A DNA stretch of 64,000 nucleotides from Coralloluteibacterium stylophorae (GTDB lineage: Bacteria; Pseudomonadota; Gammaproteobacteria; Xanthomonadales; Xanthomonadaceae): contig NZ_JAGQFT020000013.1 in assembly GCF_018122625.2 (NCBI RefSeq), positions 1 to 64,000 on the forward strand. Direction: 5' to 3'. The position numbers and the translations under genes are program-made. Below, one piece after another: positions 43,789-52,100 of the stretch. Every line of letters starts with the position of its first letter. The stretch's first letter is position 1. The notes under the pieces were generated by a model that was not told the origin of the DNA, made no database searches, and saw only the letters and a list, made by a program, of their open reading frames with translations.

Positions 43789-44370
43789 TCCGCCGGCGGC
43801 GCCGGATCGGCCGCCGGCGTCGCAGGTCGCGGGCTGCGGCTGACGTCACGGGTCGACGTGGCGCGGGCGGCCGCGTCCGCATCTCCGGAAACGGTGCACG
43901 GGCGGCACCAGGCAGCGGGCGCGCCCGGCGAGGAGGGGCAGCAGGGCGAGCGGCGTCATGCCGTCGCCGCCCACGGCGCGAGCACGGCGCGACCGGCAGG
44001 GTCATGGCAAGGCCGAGCCGGTAGCCCGCGATCGCGGCGGCCGAGCACGAGCAGGGCGAGGCGGTCGACGAAACCGGCGCAGACGAGGCTGGTGAGCAGC
44101 AGGGCGATGCCGCAGCGGGTGAGCGGCAGCAGACCGCTGCGGTCGATCCATGGCCCGCCGATGTCGACGACGGCGGCGGCCAGGGTCGATCCGAAGGCCG
44201 GACCATGGGCCTCGACCGCATCCCGCGACGCGACCGCCGTCGGTAACGCCGTGGTCGCCGCCAGCGCCTCGAAGACCCGAGTCCGATCGGGGCGACCATC
44301 CCCGAGGTCGGCACGCGGCGCTCGGCATCGGGCAGGCGCGCGGCTCCGCCGGTGGCGACGGTCCCGGCAC
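43789..44370 (-). other. stretch without intact gene; possible decayed transporter remnant
   Basis: No intact gene is supported in these 582 bases. Read leftward, just after the oxidoreductase stop, short stretches in different frames look protein-like: RLPDAERRVPTSGMVAPIGL in one frame, then PAFGSTLAAAVVDIGGPWID and RCGIALLLTSLVCAGFVDRL in the next, then AIAGYRLGLAMTLPVAP in another. The order of hydrophobic pieces recalls a major-facilitator efflux protein with several frameshifts. This is a weak reading. Confidence 0.3.
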
Positions 44371-45378
44371 TCACGGTGCCCGCGCCGCGCTGCGCGCCTC
44401 CGGCGCCATCCACAGCGCCACCCGGCCGCAGCCGTGACCGCGCGCGAGCAGGCGGTGCGCGGCCGCCGCCTGCACCATCGGGAAGACCGCGCGCAGATGG
44501 ACGTGCAGCAGGCCGCGGGCGCAGAGGTCGACGAGTTCGAGCAGCGCGGTGCGGCTGCGGCGCACGCGGATCGCCTGCGCGCCGGCCGCCTCCGCGTCCG
44601 CCTTGCGCACCAGGCTGCCGATGCGGGCGGGTTCCGCGACCAGCGCCAGCGAGGCGCGCAGCGCGGCCTCGCTGCCTGCGGCATCGAGCGCGGCATCGAC
44701 GCCGTGCGGCGCCAGCGCGCGCACGCGGCTGGCCAGGCCCGGACCATAGGCCACCGGCTCCGCGCCGAGGGCGTGCAGGTAGGCGTGGTTGGCCTCGCGC
44801 GCCGTGCCGACGACGCGTACGCCGGCCAGCCGTGCGAGCTGTACGGCCATGCTGCCGACGCCGCCGGCCGCGCCGTGGATCAGCAGCGTCTCGCCCCGTT
44901 GCAGGCGCAGGCAGGCGAGCGCGACGTGCGCGCTCTGGCCGGCATCGGGCAGTGCCGCGGCCGCAGCCCAGTCGAGCAGGGGCGGGCGCGCGACGCACTG
45001 CGACGCCGGCACGCACACCGCATCGGCATAGGCGCCGCGCTCGCACCAGCCGAGCACGTCGTCGCCCACCGCGAGCCCGTAGACGCCCGGACCGGCCATG
45101 TCGATGCGCCCGGCGAACTCGCTGCCGATGCGGCGCGGGAACGGCAGCGCGTCGTCGCGCCCGCCGCCGAACCAGCCGCCGCGCTGGGCCAGGTCCATGT
45201 GCTGCACGCCCGCCGCGCGTACGCGCACCCGCACCTGCCCGGCAGCGGGTTCCGGCAGCGGCACGCCCGCCACGCGCAGCACGTCGGGCGCACCGCAATC
45301 GTCGTAGACCACCGCGCGCATGCTGCGCGAGGCGGAGCGGGGAAGGAGCGCGAGGCGCTCGCTGCGTCGGATGTCCAT
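44371..45378 (-). CDS. NADPH:quinone oxidoreductase-like zinc-free alcohol dehydrogenase (MDR family)
   Basis: A 335-residue medium-chain dehydrogenase/reductase. GroES-like domain from MRAVVYDDCGAPDVL, Rossmann domain with LLIHGAAGGVGSMAVQLARL. The structural-zinc Cys cluster is absent, fitting the quinone oxidoreductase branch. The ATG at 45378 is preferred because GAGG lies seven bases upstream; a second ATG at 45321 has no ribosome site. It is divergent from soxR, and its promoter carries the SoxR box, so it should be induced by redox-cycling compounds, which fits a quinone-handling role. Confidence 0.9.
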   Translation of the reverse strand: MDIRRSERLALLPRSASRSMRAVVYDDCGAPDVLRVAGVPLPEPAAGQVRVRVRAAGVQHMDLAQRGGWFGGGRDDALPFPRRIGSEFAGRIDMAGPGVYGLAVGDDVLGWCERGAYADAVCVPASQCVARPPLLDWAAAAALPDAGQSAHVALACLRLQRGETLLIHGAAGGVGSMAVQLARLAGVRVVGTAREANHAYLHALGAEPVAYGPGLASRVRALAPHGVDAALDAAGSEAALRASLALVAEPARIGSLVRKADAEAAGAQAIRVRRSRTALLELVDLCARGLLHVHLRAVFPMVQAAAAHRLLARGHGCGRVALWMAPEARSAARAP

Positions 45379-45406
45379 CGCTTGACCTCGGATCGGATGG
45401 ATGCGG

Positions 45407-45437
45407 ACCATAGGACCTCAACATTGGTTGAGGTCAA
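45407..45437 (-). promoter_or_regulatory. SoxR-activated promoter with SoxR box
   Basis: CCTCAA-N6-TTGAGG (45416-45433) is the classic SoxR-box layout. Read leftward, -35 TTGACC (45437-45432) and -10 TATGGT (45412-45407) are 19 bases apart, the overlong spacer that MerR-family activators need to twist into shape. The box fills the spacer, as in known SoxR targets. The target is the oxidoreductase gene at 45378. Confidence 0.9.
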
Positions 45438-45440
45438 GAG

Positions 45441-45899
45441 ATGCCGGCAGTGGCGTTCCCATTGAGCGTCGGCGATGTCGCCGCCCGCAGCGGCGTCAGC
45501 GTGTCGACGCTGCACTTCTACGAACGCCGCGGCCTGATCGAGAGCCGCCGCAGCGTCGGCAACCAGCGCCGTTACGCGCGCGACGTGCTGCGCCGGATCG
45601 CGGTGATCCGCATCGCGCAGCGCGTGGGCATTCCGCTGGAGGCGATTCGCGAGCGCCTGGCGACGCTGCCCGACTCGCGCGCGCCGGGCCGCGCCGACTG
45701 GACCCGGCTTTCGCGGCAGTGGCGGGCGGAGCTCGATGGGCGCATCGCCGCCCTCGTGCAGCTGCGCGACACGCTCGACGACTGCATCGGCTGCGGTTGC
45801 TTGTCGCTGGCGCGCTGCCGGCTGCGCAATCCGCACGACCGTGCCGCCGATGCGGGCCCGGGCGCGCACTGGCGGAACCCGGGTGGCGACCTCGGCTAG
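45441..45899 (+). CDS. soxR: redox-sensitive transcriptional activator SoxR
   Basis: A 152-residue MerR-family regulator. The N-terminal winged helix-turn-helix (LSVGDVAARSGVSVSTLHFY) is followed by a dimer helix and the four-Cys [2Fe-2S] loop CIGCGCLSLARC (Cys115, 118, 120, 126), the SoxR signature. It binds its box as a dimer and switches on transcription when the cluster is oxidised. The ATG lies a few bases from the box, so it may also repress itself. Confidence 0.95.
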   Translation: MPAVAFPLSVGDVAARSGVSVSTLHFYERRGLIESRRSVGNQRRYARDVLRRIAVIRIAQRVGIPLEAIRERLATLPDSRAPGRADWTRLSRQWRAELDGRIAALVQLRDTLDDCIGCGCLSLARCRLRNPHDRAADAGPGAHWRNPGGDLG

Positions 45900-46075
45900 T
45901 ACGTGCGGCCGGACGCCGGGCCCGCGTCGGCATGGCGGCCGCGTGATATCCGCGGCGTCGCTGCGGATCCGCTGGAGTGGTCGAGTGCATCGGCGGGCCC
46001 TGGGCAGTGGTGTCCACCCAGTCTGGAGAGGGTGGAGGACGGTTCCGGTCCTCGATCCATGGCAGGCTGCGCGCC

Positions 46076-47053
46076 ATGCGCCAGACCTCCGCCCGCCTGC
46101 TCAGACTGCTGTCCCTGCTGCAGTCGCGCCGGCACTGGACCGGGCCGGCACTGTGCGAGCGGCTCGAAGTGGATGCACGCACCGTGCGCCGCGACGTCGA
46201 CCGCCTGCGCGAGCTGGGCTACCCGGTGGAGTCGTCCTCCGGCGTGGGCGGCGGCTACCGGCTCGGCGCCGGCAACCGGATGCCGCCGGTGCTGCTCGAC
46301 GACGACGAGGCGGTGACCGTGGCGATGGCGCTGCGGGCGGCGACCTCGGGCATCGAGGGCATGGAGGCGGCGGCGGTGGGCTTGCTCGCCAAGCTCGAGC
46401 AGCTGCTTCCGGAGCACCTGAGGGCGCGCGCCGGCGCGCTCGATCCGGTGATGCTGGCGCTGCCGAGCTGCGGCACGCAGGTCCGGGTCGACATGCTCAC
46501 GCGGATCGCCACCGCCTGTCGCGACCGCCGCTGCCTGGATTTCGACTACCGCGATCATCAGGGTCGCGCGAGCCGGCGGCGGGTCGAGCCGATGCACCTG
46601 GCGAGCCATGGCCGGCGCTGGTACCTGATCGCCTGGGACCGGAACCGCGACGACTGGCGCACGTTCCGGGTGGATCGGATCGCGACCGCGGCGATCGCGG
46701 ACCAGGGTTTCGCGGCGCGGCGGCTGCCGATGGATCCGGCGACATTCATCAACCGCGCCTTCGCGCTGGCGCCGTACCGCTACCAGCTGCGGGTGCGGGT
46801 CGAGGGCGAAGCCGCCGAAATCGCCGCGCGCGTGCCGCGCTGGTGCGGCGTGGTGGAGCCGGGCACGGGCGACGGCTGCTGCGTGCTGGCGCTCGGTGCG
46901 GAGACGCTGGACGCGCTCGCCGCACAGCTGCTGCTGGCCAACGTGGGCTTCCGGATGATCGACGAGCCGCCGTTCGCGGACGAGCTGCGCCTCGTCGTCG
47001 AGCGCCTGCGCGACGGGCTGGCCCTCGCCGCGCAGGCGCCAGTGCCGGCCTGA
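46076..47053 (+). CDS. YafY-type HTH-WYL transcriptional regulator
   Basis: A 325-residue regulator with an N-terminal HTH (LLRLLSLLQSRRHWTGPALC, DARTVRRDVDRLRELGYPVE), a WYL domain (about residues 140-215, HLASHGRRWYLIAWDRNRDD) and a WCX C-terminal extension. WYL domains sense nucleic-acid or other small ligands. No obvious partner gene lies next to it; it is convergent with the symporter gene, four bases apart. Confidence 0.92.
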   Translation: MRQTSARLLRLLSLLQSRRHWTGPALCERLEVDARTVRRDVDRLRELGYPVESSSGVGGGYRLGAGNRMPPVLLDDDEAVTVAMALRAATSGIEGMEAAAVGLLAKLEQLLPEHLRARAGALDPVMLALPSCGTQVRVDMLTRIATACRDRRCLDFDYRDHQGRASRRRVEPMHLASHGRRWYLIAWDRNRDDWRTFRVDRIATAAIADQGFAARRLPMDPATFINRAFALAPYRYQLRVRVEGEAAEIAARVPRWCGVVEPGTGDGCCVLALGAETLDALAAQLLLANVGFRMIDEPPFADELRLVVERLRDGLALAAQAPVPA

Positions 47054-47057
47054 TGCG

Positions 47058-48548
47058 TCAGTGGCTGCCGACTTCGGGCGTCTCCGTCGGCGGCGCATCG
47101 ACCGGCTGCTGGCCCTCGCTCCACAGCTCGGCGTTGCGGATGCCCAGCGCTTCCGGGTGGAAGACGGGGTCGAGCCCCTGCTTCTTCTGCGTCTCGTAGT
47201 CCTTCAGTGCCAGCAGCGCCGGGCGCTGCAGGATGAGGATGGCGGCGATGTTGAGCCAGGCCATGAGGCCGACGCCGATGTCGCCCAGCGTCCAGGCCGA
47301 CCCGCCGGTGCGCATGATCCCGACCACCACCGCGGCCAGGATCGCCAGGCGCAGCACCAGCACCAGCCACGGGCGGTGCACCCGGCGGTTGATGTAGGCC
47401 ACATTGGTCTCGGCCATGTAGTAGTAGGCCATGATGGTGGTGAAGGCGAAGAACAGCAGGGCGATGGCGACGAAGCCCGCGCCGATTCCCGGGACCACGC
47501 TCTCGACCGCGGCCTGGGCGTAGCCCGCCCCCGCCTTCACGCCCTCCAGCCCCTGCACCAGGAGGTCGGTGTCGCCGCCGCCCGGAACCTGGATGTTGTA
47601 CATGCCGGTCGACAGGATCATGAAGGCCGTGGCCGAGCACACCAGCAAGGTGTCGACGTAGACCGAGAAGGCCTGCACGTAGCCCTGCTTGGCCGGGTGC
47701 GAGACCTCCGCGGCGGCGGCGGCGTGGGGGCCGGTGCCCTGGCCCGCCTCGTTGGAGTAGATCCCGCGCTGCACGCCCCACTGGATCGCGGTGCCGAGCG
47801 CGCCGCCGAAGGCCGCGCCGGGGTTGAACGCGCTCTCGACGATCAGGCCCAGCATCGCCGGCACGGCGTCGATGTTGAGCGCGAGGATGACCAGCGCGAT
47901 CAACAGGTAGGCGGCGGCCATGAACGGCACCACGACCTGCGCGAAGCTGGCGATGCGGGTGACGCCGCCGAAGATGATGACCGCCAGCGCCGCCACCAGC
48001 GCGGTGGCGGTGGTCCAGGGCGGCACGCCCCAGGCGCGGGTCATCCCGCCGGCGATCTCGCTGGCCTGCACGCCCGGCAGCAGGAAGCCGCAGGCGAGGA
48101 TCGTGGCGATGGCGAAGATCCATGCGTACCACTTCTGGCCCATCGCCTTGTCGATGAAGTAGGCCGGGCCGCCGCGGTAGCGGCCCTGGTCGTCCTTTTC
48201 CTTGTAGATCTGAGCCAGAGCCGACTCCACGTAGGCGGTGGAGGCGCCGAGGAAGGCCATGACCCACATCCAGAACACCGCGCCGGGGCCACCGGAGAAG
48301 ATGGCGGTGGCCACGCCGGCGATGTTGCCGACGCCCACGCGCCCCGACAGCGAGATCGCCAGGGCCTGGAACGGCGAGACGCCGGCCTCCGAGCGGTCAC
48401 CGCGCAGGATCAGCCGGACCATCTCCGCCAGGCCGCGCAGCTGCACGAAGCGGGTCCGGATCGAGAAGTAGAGGCCCGCGCCCAGGCACAGCACCACCAG
48501 CGCGGTGCTCCAGACGACGTTGTTGACGGCGGCGATGACCTGATCCAC
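47058..48548 (-). CDS. alanine/glycine:cation symporter (AGCS family)
   Basis: A 496-residue transporter with about eleven membrane helices. Family marks include GDRSEAGVSPFQALAISLSG, RVGVGNIAGVATAIFSGGPG and NEAGQGTGPHAAAAAEVSHP. It takes up alanine or glycine with sodium. The C-terminal 50 residues are hydrophilic and end in a proline-rich tail. Single gene with no neighbours in the same pathway. Confidence 0.94.
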   Translation of the reverse strand: MDQVIAAVNNVVWSTALVVLCLGAGLYFSIRTRFVQLRGLAEMVRLILRGDRSEAGVSPFQALAISLSGRVGVGNIAGVATAIFSGGPGAVFWMWVMAFLGASTAYVESALAQIYKEKDDQGRYRGGPAYFIDKAMGQKWYAWIFAIATILACGFLLPGVQASEIAGGMTRAWGVPPWTTATALVAALAVIIFGGVTRIASFAQVVVPFMAAAYLLIALVILALNIDAVPAMLGLIVESAFNPGAAFGGALGTAIQWGVQRGIYSNEAGQGTGPHAAAAAEVSHPAKQGYVQAFSVYVDTLLVCSATAFMILSTGMYNIQVPGGGDTDLLVQGLEGVKAGAGYAQAAVESVVPGIGAGFVAIALLFFAFTTIMAYYYMAETNVAYINRRVHRPWLVLVLRLAILAAVVVGIMRTGGSAWTLGDIGVGLMAWLNIAAILILQRPALLALKDYETQKKQGLDPVFHPEALGIRNAELWSEGQQPVDAPPTETPEVGSH

Positions 48549-48731
48549 GAACGGCTTCCCCCTGGCCGCGCGTGGCGCGGACCGATGTGCGAGTGATTCG
48601 AAGCGGGTCGCTCGCGACCGCGCTGCCCGGGCCTAAGCTTGCCCGAACTCGCGAGGCGGCGCGCCATGACCTTCCGCAGTGGCGCCCGTGCCACCGGCGT
48701 CGCAGGCGCCGGGGGCGCTAGAATCCGGCCG

Positions 48732-49340
48732 ATGGACGACTCCCTGCACGTACGCGCGCTCACCGGCGAGGCGGTCGGGCCGTGGCTCGACGACCTGGCG
48801 CGACTGCGCATCGCCGTCTTCGCGGACTTCCCCTATCTCTATGCCGGCGACGTCGGCTACGAGCGGCGCTACCTCGAGACCTACACCCGCTCGCCCGAGA
48901 GCCTGTTCGTGCTGGCGCTGGACGGGGATCGGGTGGTCGGCGCCTCCACCGGCATCCCGCTGGCGGACGAGACGGAGGCCTTCCGCACGCCGTTCGCCGC
49001 GCGCGGGATCGACCCGGCGCGCGTGTTCTATTTCGGCGAATCGGTGCTGTTGCGCGAATGGCGCGGGCGCGGCCTCGGCCACCGCTTCTTCGACGAGCGC
49101 GAAGGCTACGCGCGTCGGCTCGGCCGGTTCGACACCACGGCCTTCTGTGCCGTGGACCGCGCCGCCGACGACCCGCGGCGGCCGGCCGGGCATCGCGACA
49201 ACGACGCGTTCTGGCGCAAGCGCGGCTATACGCGTCAGGACGGGATGCAGGCCACGCTGTCCTGGGCCGAGCACGGCGAGACTGCCGAGACGCCGAAGAC
49301 CCTGACGTTCTGGACCCGACCGCTGGAGCAGGCGCGATGA
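48732..49340 (+). CDS. GNAT-family N-acetyltransferase
   Basis: A 202-residue acetyltransferase with the acetyl-CoA loop LREWRGRGLGHRFFDEREGY (R/Q-x-x-G-x-G/A) near residue 105. The ATG at 48732 is used because upstream in-frame residues are low-complexity. Its stop overlaps the ATG of the nitrilase-family gene, so the two are co-translated and may act in one pathway. The substrate is unknown. Confidence 0.88.
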   Translation: MDDSLHVRALTGEAVGPWLDDLARLRIAVFADFPYLYAGDVGYERRYLETYTRSPESLFVLALDGDRVVGASTGIPLADETEAFRTPFAARGIDPARVFYFGESVLLREWRGRGLGHRFFDEREGYARRLGRFDTTAFCAVDRAADDPRRPAGHRDNDAFWRKRGYTRQDGMQATLSWAEHGETAETPKTLTFWTRPLEQAR

Positions 49341-50290
49341 AGGTGGCCGTGGCGAAATATGCGATCCAGGCGCCGGCCGATTTCGACGCCTTCGCCGCAC
49401 GCATCGAGGCGCTGCTGCGCGAGGCGCGCGATGCCGGTGCGCGTCTCGCGGTGCTGCCCGAATACCTCGCGCTGGAACTCGCCGCGACCTTCCCGCCGGC
49501 GGTGCAGGGCGACCTGCACGCCTCGCTGGCCGCGATCCAGGCGCTGCGCGCGCCGTGGCTGGCGCTGTTTTCGCGCCTGGCGCGCGAGTTCGACCTGTAC
49601 GTCGTCGCCGGCAGCTTCCTGCTCGACGTCGGCGGCGGGCGCTACCGCAACCGCAGCGACTGGTTCGCGCCGGACGGCAGCCATCGGTTCCAGGACAAGC
49701 TGGCGCTGACCGCCTTCGAGAAGGACGCGGGCGTGATCGAGCCGGGCGATGCGCTCAAGGTGTTCGGGATCGACGGACACCGTGCCGGCATCGCTGTCTG
49801 CTACGACATCGAATTCCCCCTGCCGGTGCGCGCGCAGGTGGAGGCGGGGGCCCGGCTCATCGTCTCGCCGAGCTGCACCGACACCGAGGCCGGGGCCACG
49901 CGCGTGCGCGTCGGGTGCATGGCGCGGGCGCTGGAGGGCCGCTGCTTCGTGGCGCAGTCGGTGACGGCGGGCGTGGCGGAATGGAGCGCGGCGCTGGACG
50001 TCAACACCGGCGAGGCCGCGCTGTACGCGCCGATGGATCGCGACCTGCCGGCGGACGGCTTCCTCGCGCGGACGGCCGGCGGCGAGGTATGGGCCATCGC
50101 CGAGCTCGATTTCGACGCGCTGGAGGCCTCGCGCGCGCATGCGCAGGTCGCCAACGACCGCGACTGGCCGGCGCAGCTGCGGCCGGCGTTCGCGGCGGCC
50201 CGGCTCGATGCGGACCGCGATCCGCCGGCGGGTGACGCGCCGGCGGCGGGCCCGCAGCCGGTCGGCACGCAGTCGGTCAACGGCGGCTAG
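49337..50290 (+). CDS. carbon-nitrogen hydrolase (nitrilase superfamily)
   Basis: A 317-residue amidase-type hydrolase with the Glu-Lys-Cys triad: Glu in AVLPEYLALE (about residue 42), Lys in RFQDKLALTAFE (about 118) and the nucleophile Cys in IAVCYDIEFP (about 155). Such enzymes cleave amides of small acids. It is coupled to the GNAT gene (ATGA overlap) and is convergent with the PAP2 gene with a 4-base overlap at its end. The last 30 residues are Pro/Ala-rich and probably disordered. Confidence 0.93.
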   Translation: MKVAVAKYAIQAPADFDAFAARIEALLREARDAGARLAVLPEYLALELAATFPPAVQGDLHASLAAIQALRAPWLALFSRLAREFDLYVVAGSFLLDVGGGRYRNRSDWFAPDGSHRFQDKLALTAFEKDAGVIEPGDALKVFGIDGHRAGIAVCYDIEFPLPVRAQVEAGARLIVSPSCTDTEAGATRVRVGCMARALEGRCFVAQSVTAGVAEWSAALDVNTGEAALYAPMDRDLPADGFLARTAGGEVWAIAELDFDALEASRAHAQVANDRDWPAQLRPAFAAARLDADRDPPAGDAPAAGPQPVGTQSVNGG

Positions 50291-50829
50291 GCGAGCGCCA
50301 GCGCCGAGCCGATCCAGAGCGAGCCGCTCGCCAGCGCGCCGCCGATGGCGGTGGCGGCGAGCACGTCGCTCGGGTAATGCAGGCCGAGCACCACGCGCGA
50401 GGCCGCCACGGCGACCGCGAACGGCACCAGCAGCGGCGCGAGCAGCGGGTAGTAGGCCAGCGCCACCACGGTGAACGACACCGCATGCAGGGTGTGCCCG
50501 GAGGGGAAGCTGAACTCGTCCAGCGGCGCCACCAATGCGCGGATGCGCACGTCGGCGGCGAACGGTCGCGGCCGCCGCGTCCATCGCTTCAGGTGTCGGT
50601 AGAGCATCAGCGCGGTGGCGCCGGTCAGGGCCATGTGCAGCGAGGCCTGCAGGCCCTCGATGCCGTCGGCGAGGACGATCGCCGCCATCAGCAGGTACCA
50701 GAACACGCCGTCGCCCAGGCGGCTGACGGTGGCGAAGGCGCGGCGCACCGAGGCGCGCGTGCCCCAGCGGTTGGCCAGCAGGCACCAGCCGTGCTCCATC
50801 GCGCTGAGGCCGCGACCGCGCCCGCTCAC
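50287..50829 (-). CDS. PAP2-family phosphatase, membrane bound
   Basis: A 180-residue protein with five to six helices and the three acid-phosphatase motifs: KRWTRRPRP, PSGHT and SRVVLGLHYPSDV. It dephosphorylates lipid phosphates such as undecaprenyl or phosphatidic acid derivatives. GTG at 50829 overlaps the stop of the glycosyltransferase gene (GTGA), so the two form a coupled pair likely acting in glycolipid or surface-polymer synthesis; an ATG at 50799 is an alternative. Confidence 0.9.
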   Translation of the reverse strand: MSGRGRGLSAMEHGWCLLANRWGTRASVRRAFATVSRLGDGVFWYLLMAAIVLADGIEGLQASLHMALTGATALMLYRHLKRWTRRPRPFAADVRIRALVAPLDEFSFPSGHTLHAVSFTVVALAYYPLLAPLLVPFAVAVAASRVVLGLHYPSDVLAATAIGGALASGSLWIGSALALA

Positions 50830-51998
50830 CGCGGCATCTCCAGCGCCGGGACGTCCCTGTCGAGCAGGTGCAGGCCGAGGGTGCGTGCCGTGGCGAGGGC
50901 GGCGAGGATCTCCTCGAACCGCGCGGCGACCGCCTGCGGATCCAGCTCCGCGACCGCCGCGCGCGCAGCGCGGCCCAGGTTCCGGCGGAGATCCGCATCG
51001 CGCGCCAGGGCTGCGGCCGCGGCGACGAAGCCGTCCTCGTCGCCGAGCGGCAGGGCGCGGCCGCTGATGCCGTTGCGGATGTACTCGCGCGCCGCGCCGT
51101 CGTCGAAGGCGACGGTCGCCACGCCGCTGGCCATGGCCTCGAGGGTGACGTTGCCGAAGGTCTCGGTGGTGCTCGGGAACAGGAACAGGTCGGCGCTCGC
51201 GAAGTGGCGGGCGAGCTCCCGGCCGCGGCGTACGCCGGCGAAGACGAGGTCCGGATTCGCCCGCTCCAGCGCCTCGCGCTCCGGCCCGTCGCCGACGAAG
51301 ACGAAGCGGGCGTCGGCGCGTTCGGCCTGGATCGCGCGGAAGGCGCGTACCGCCAGGCCGAGGTTCTTCTCCGGCGCGATGCGGCCGACGTGGATGACCA
51401 CCGGAGCGTCGTCGCCGGCGCCCCACCGCGCGCGGAGGGCGCCGTCGCGCAGGCCGGGGTCGAACTGGCGGGTGTCCACCGCGCGCGCCAGGCGCACCAC
51501 GTGGCGGAAGCCGGCGGCGCCGAGTTCCGCGGCCAGGGCCCGCGTCGGCACCAGCGTGGCGTCGCCGCGGTTGTGCATGCGCCGCATCCAGGCCCGCGCC
51601 ACGGGCGCCAGGGGGCCGAATCCGTAGCGGCCGAGGTAGTGGTCGAAGCGGGTGTGGAAGCCGGTCGCGACCGGGATCCCGAGCGCGCGCGCGGCGCTCA
51701 CCGCCGACAGCCCGAGCGGGCCTTCGGTGGCGACGTAGACCGCGTCCGGCCGGGCGTCCTGCCAGGCCCGCCGCAGCAGGCGTCCCGCAGGCAGGCCGAA
51801 GCGCAGGCCCGGGTAGCGCGGCAGGCCGAGGCCGCGTACGCAGAGGGTGTGGGCGTCGGCCGGCGCCTGCGGGTCGCGCGGGCGTACCAGCGAGACGCGA
51901 TGGCCGCGTTCGCGCAGGCCGGTCTCGAGCCCGTGGACGGTGAGGGCGACGCCATTGACGTCGGGCGGGTAGGTCTCGGTGACGATCGCCGCGTGCAT
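50826..51998 (-). CDS. glycosyltransferase family 4 (GT4)
   Basis: A 390-residue GT-B-fold enzyme. Start MHAAIVTETYPPDVNGVALT with the glycine-type loop, and the sugar-nucleotide region VIHVGRIAPEKNLGLAVRAF and the E-x7-E motif in PSTTETFGNVTLEAMASGVA. This is the MgtA/PimB-like group that moves hexoses to lipid acceptors such as diacylglycerol. The ATG at 51998 is chosen on this N-terminal strand. Coupled to the PAP2 gene. Confidence 0.92.
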   Translation of the reverse strand: MHAAIVTETYPPDVNGVALTVHGLETGLRERGHRVSLVRPRDPQAPADAHTLCVRGLGLPRYPGLRFGLPAGRLLRRAWQDARPDAVYVATEGPLGLSAVSAARALGIPVATGFHTRFDHYLGRYGFGPLAPVARAWMRRMHNRGDATLVPTRALAAELGAAGFRHVVRLARAVDTRQFDPGLRDGALRARWGAGDDAPVVIHVGRIAPEKNLGLAVRAFRAIQAERADARFVFVGDGPEREALERANPDLVFAGVRRGRELARHFASADLFLFPSTTETFGNVTLEAMASGVATVAFDDGAAREYIRNGISGRALPLGDEDGFVAAAAALARDADLRRNLGRAARAAVAELDPQAVAARFEEILAALATARTLGLHLLDRDVPALEMPR

Positions 51999-52100
51999 GC
52001 CTGCTTCCTCCCCGAAAGGGCATGCGTACCGTGCGCCGCGGCGGTGGCATCGACTTGACGCCGGCATGACCGTGTCATGAAACGCCGCCGGTGCCGGCGC

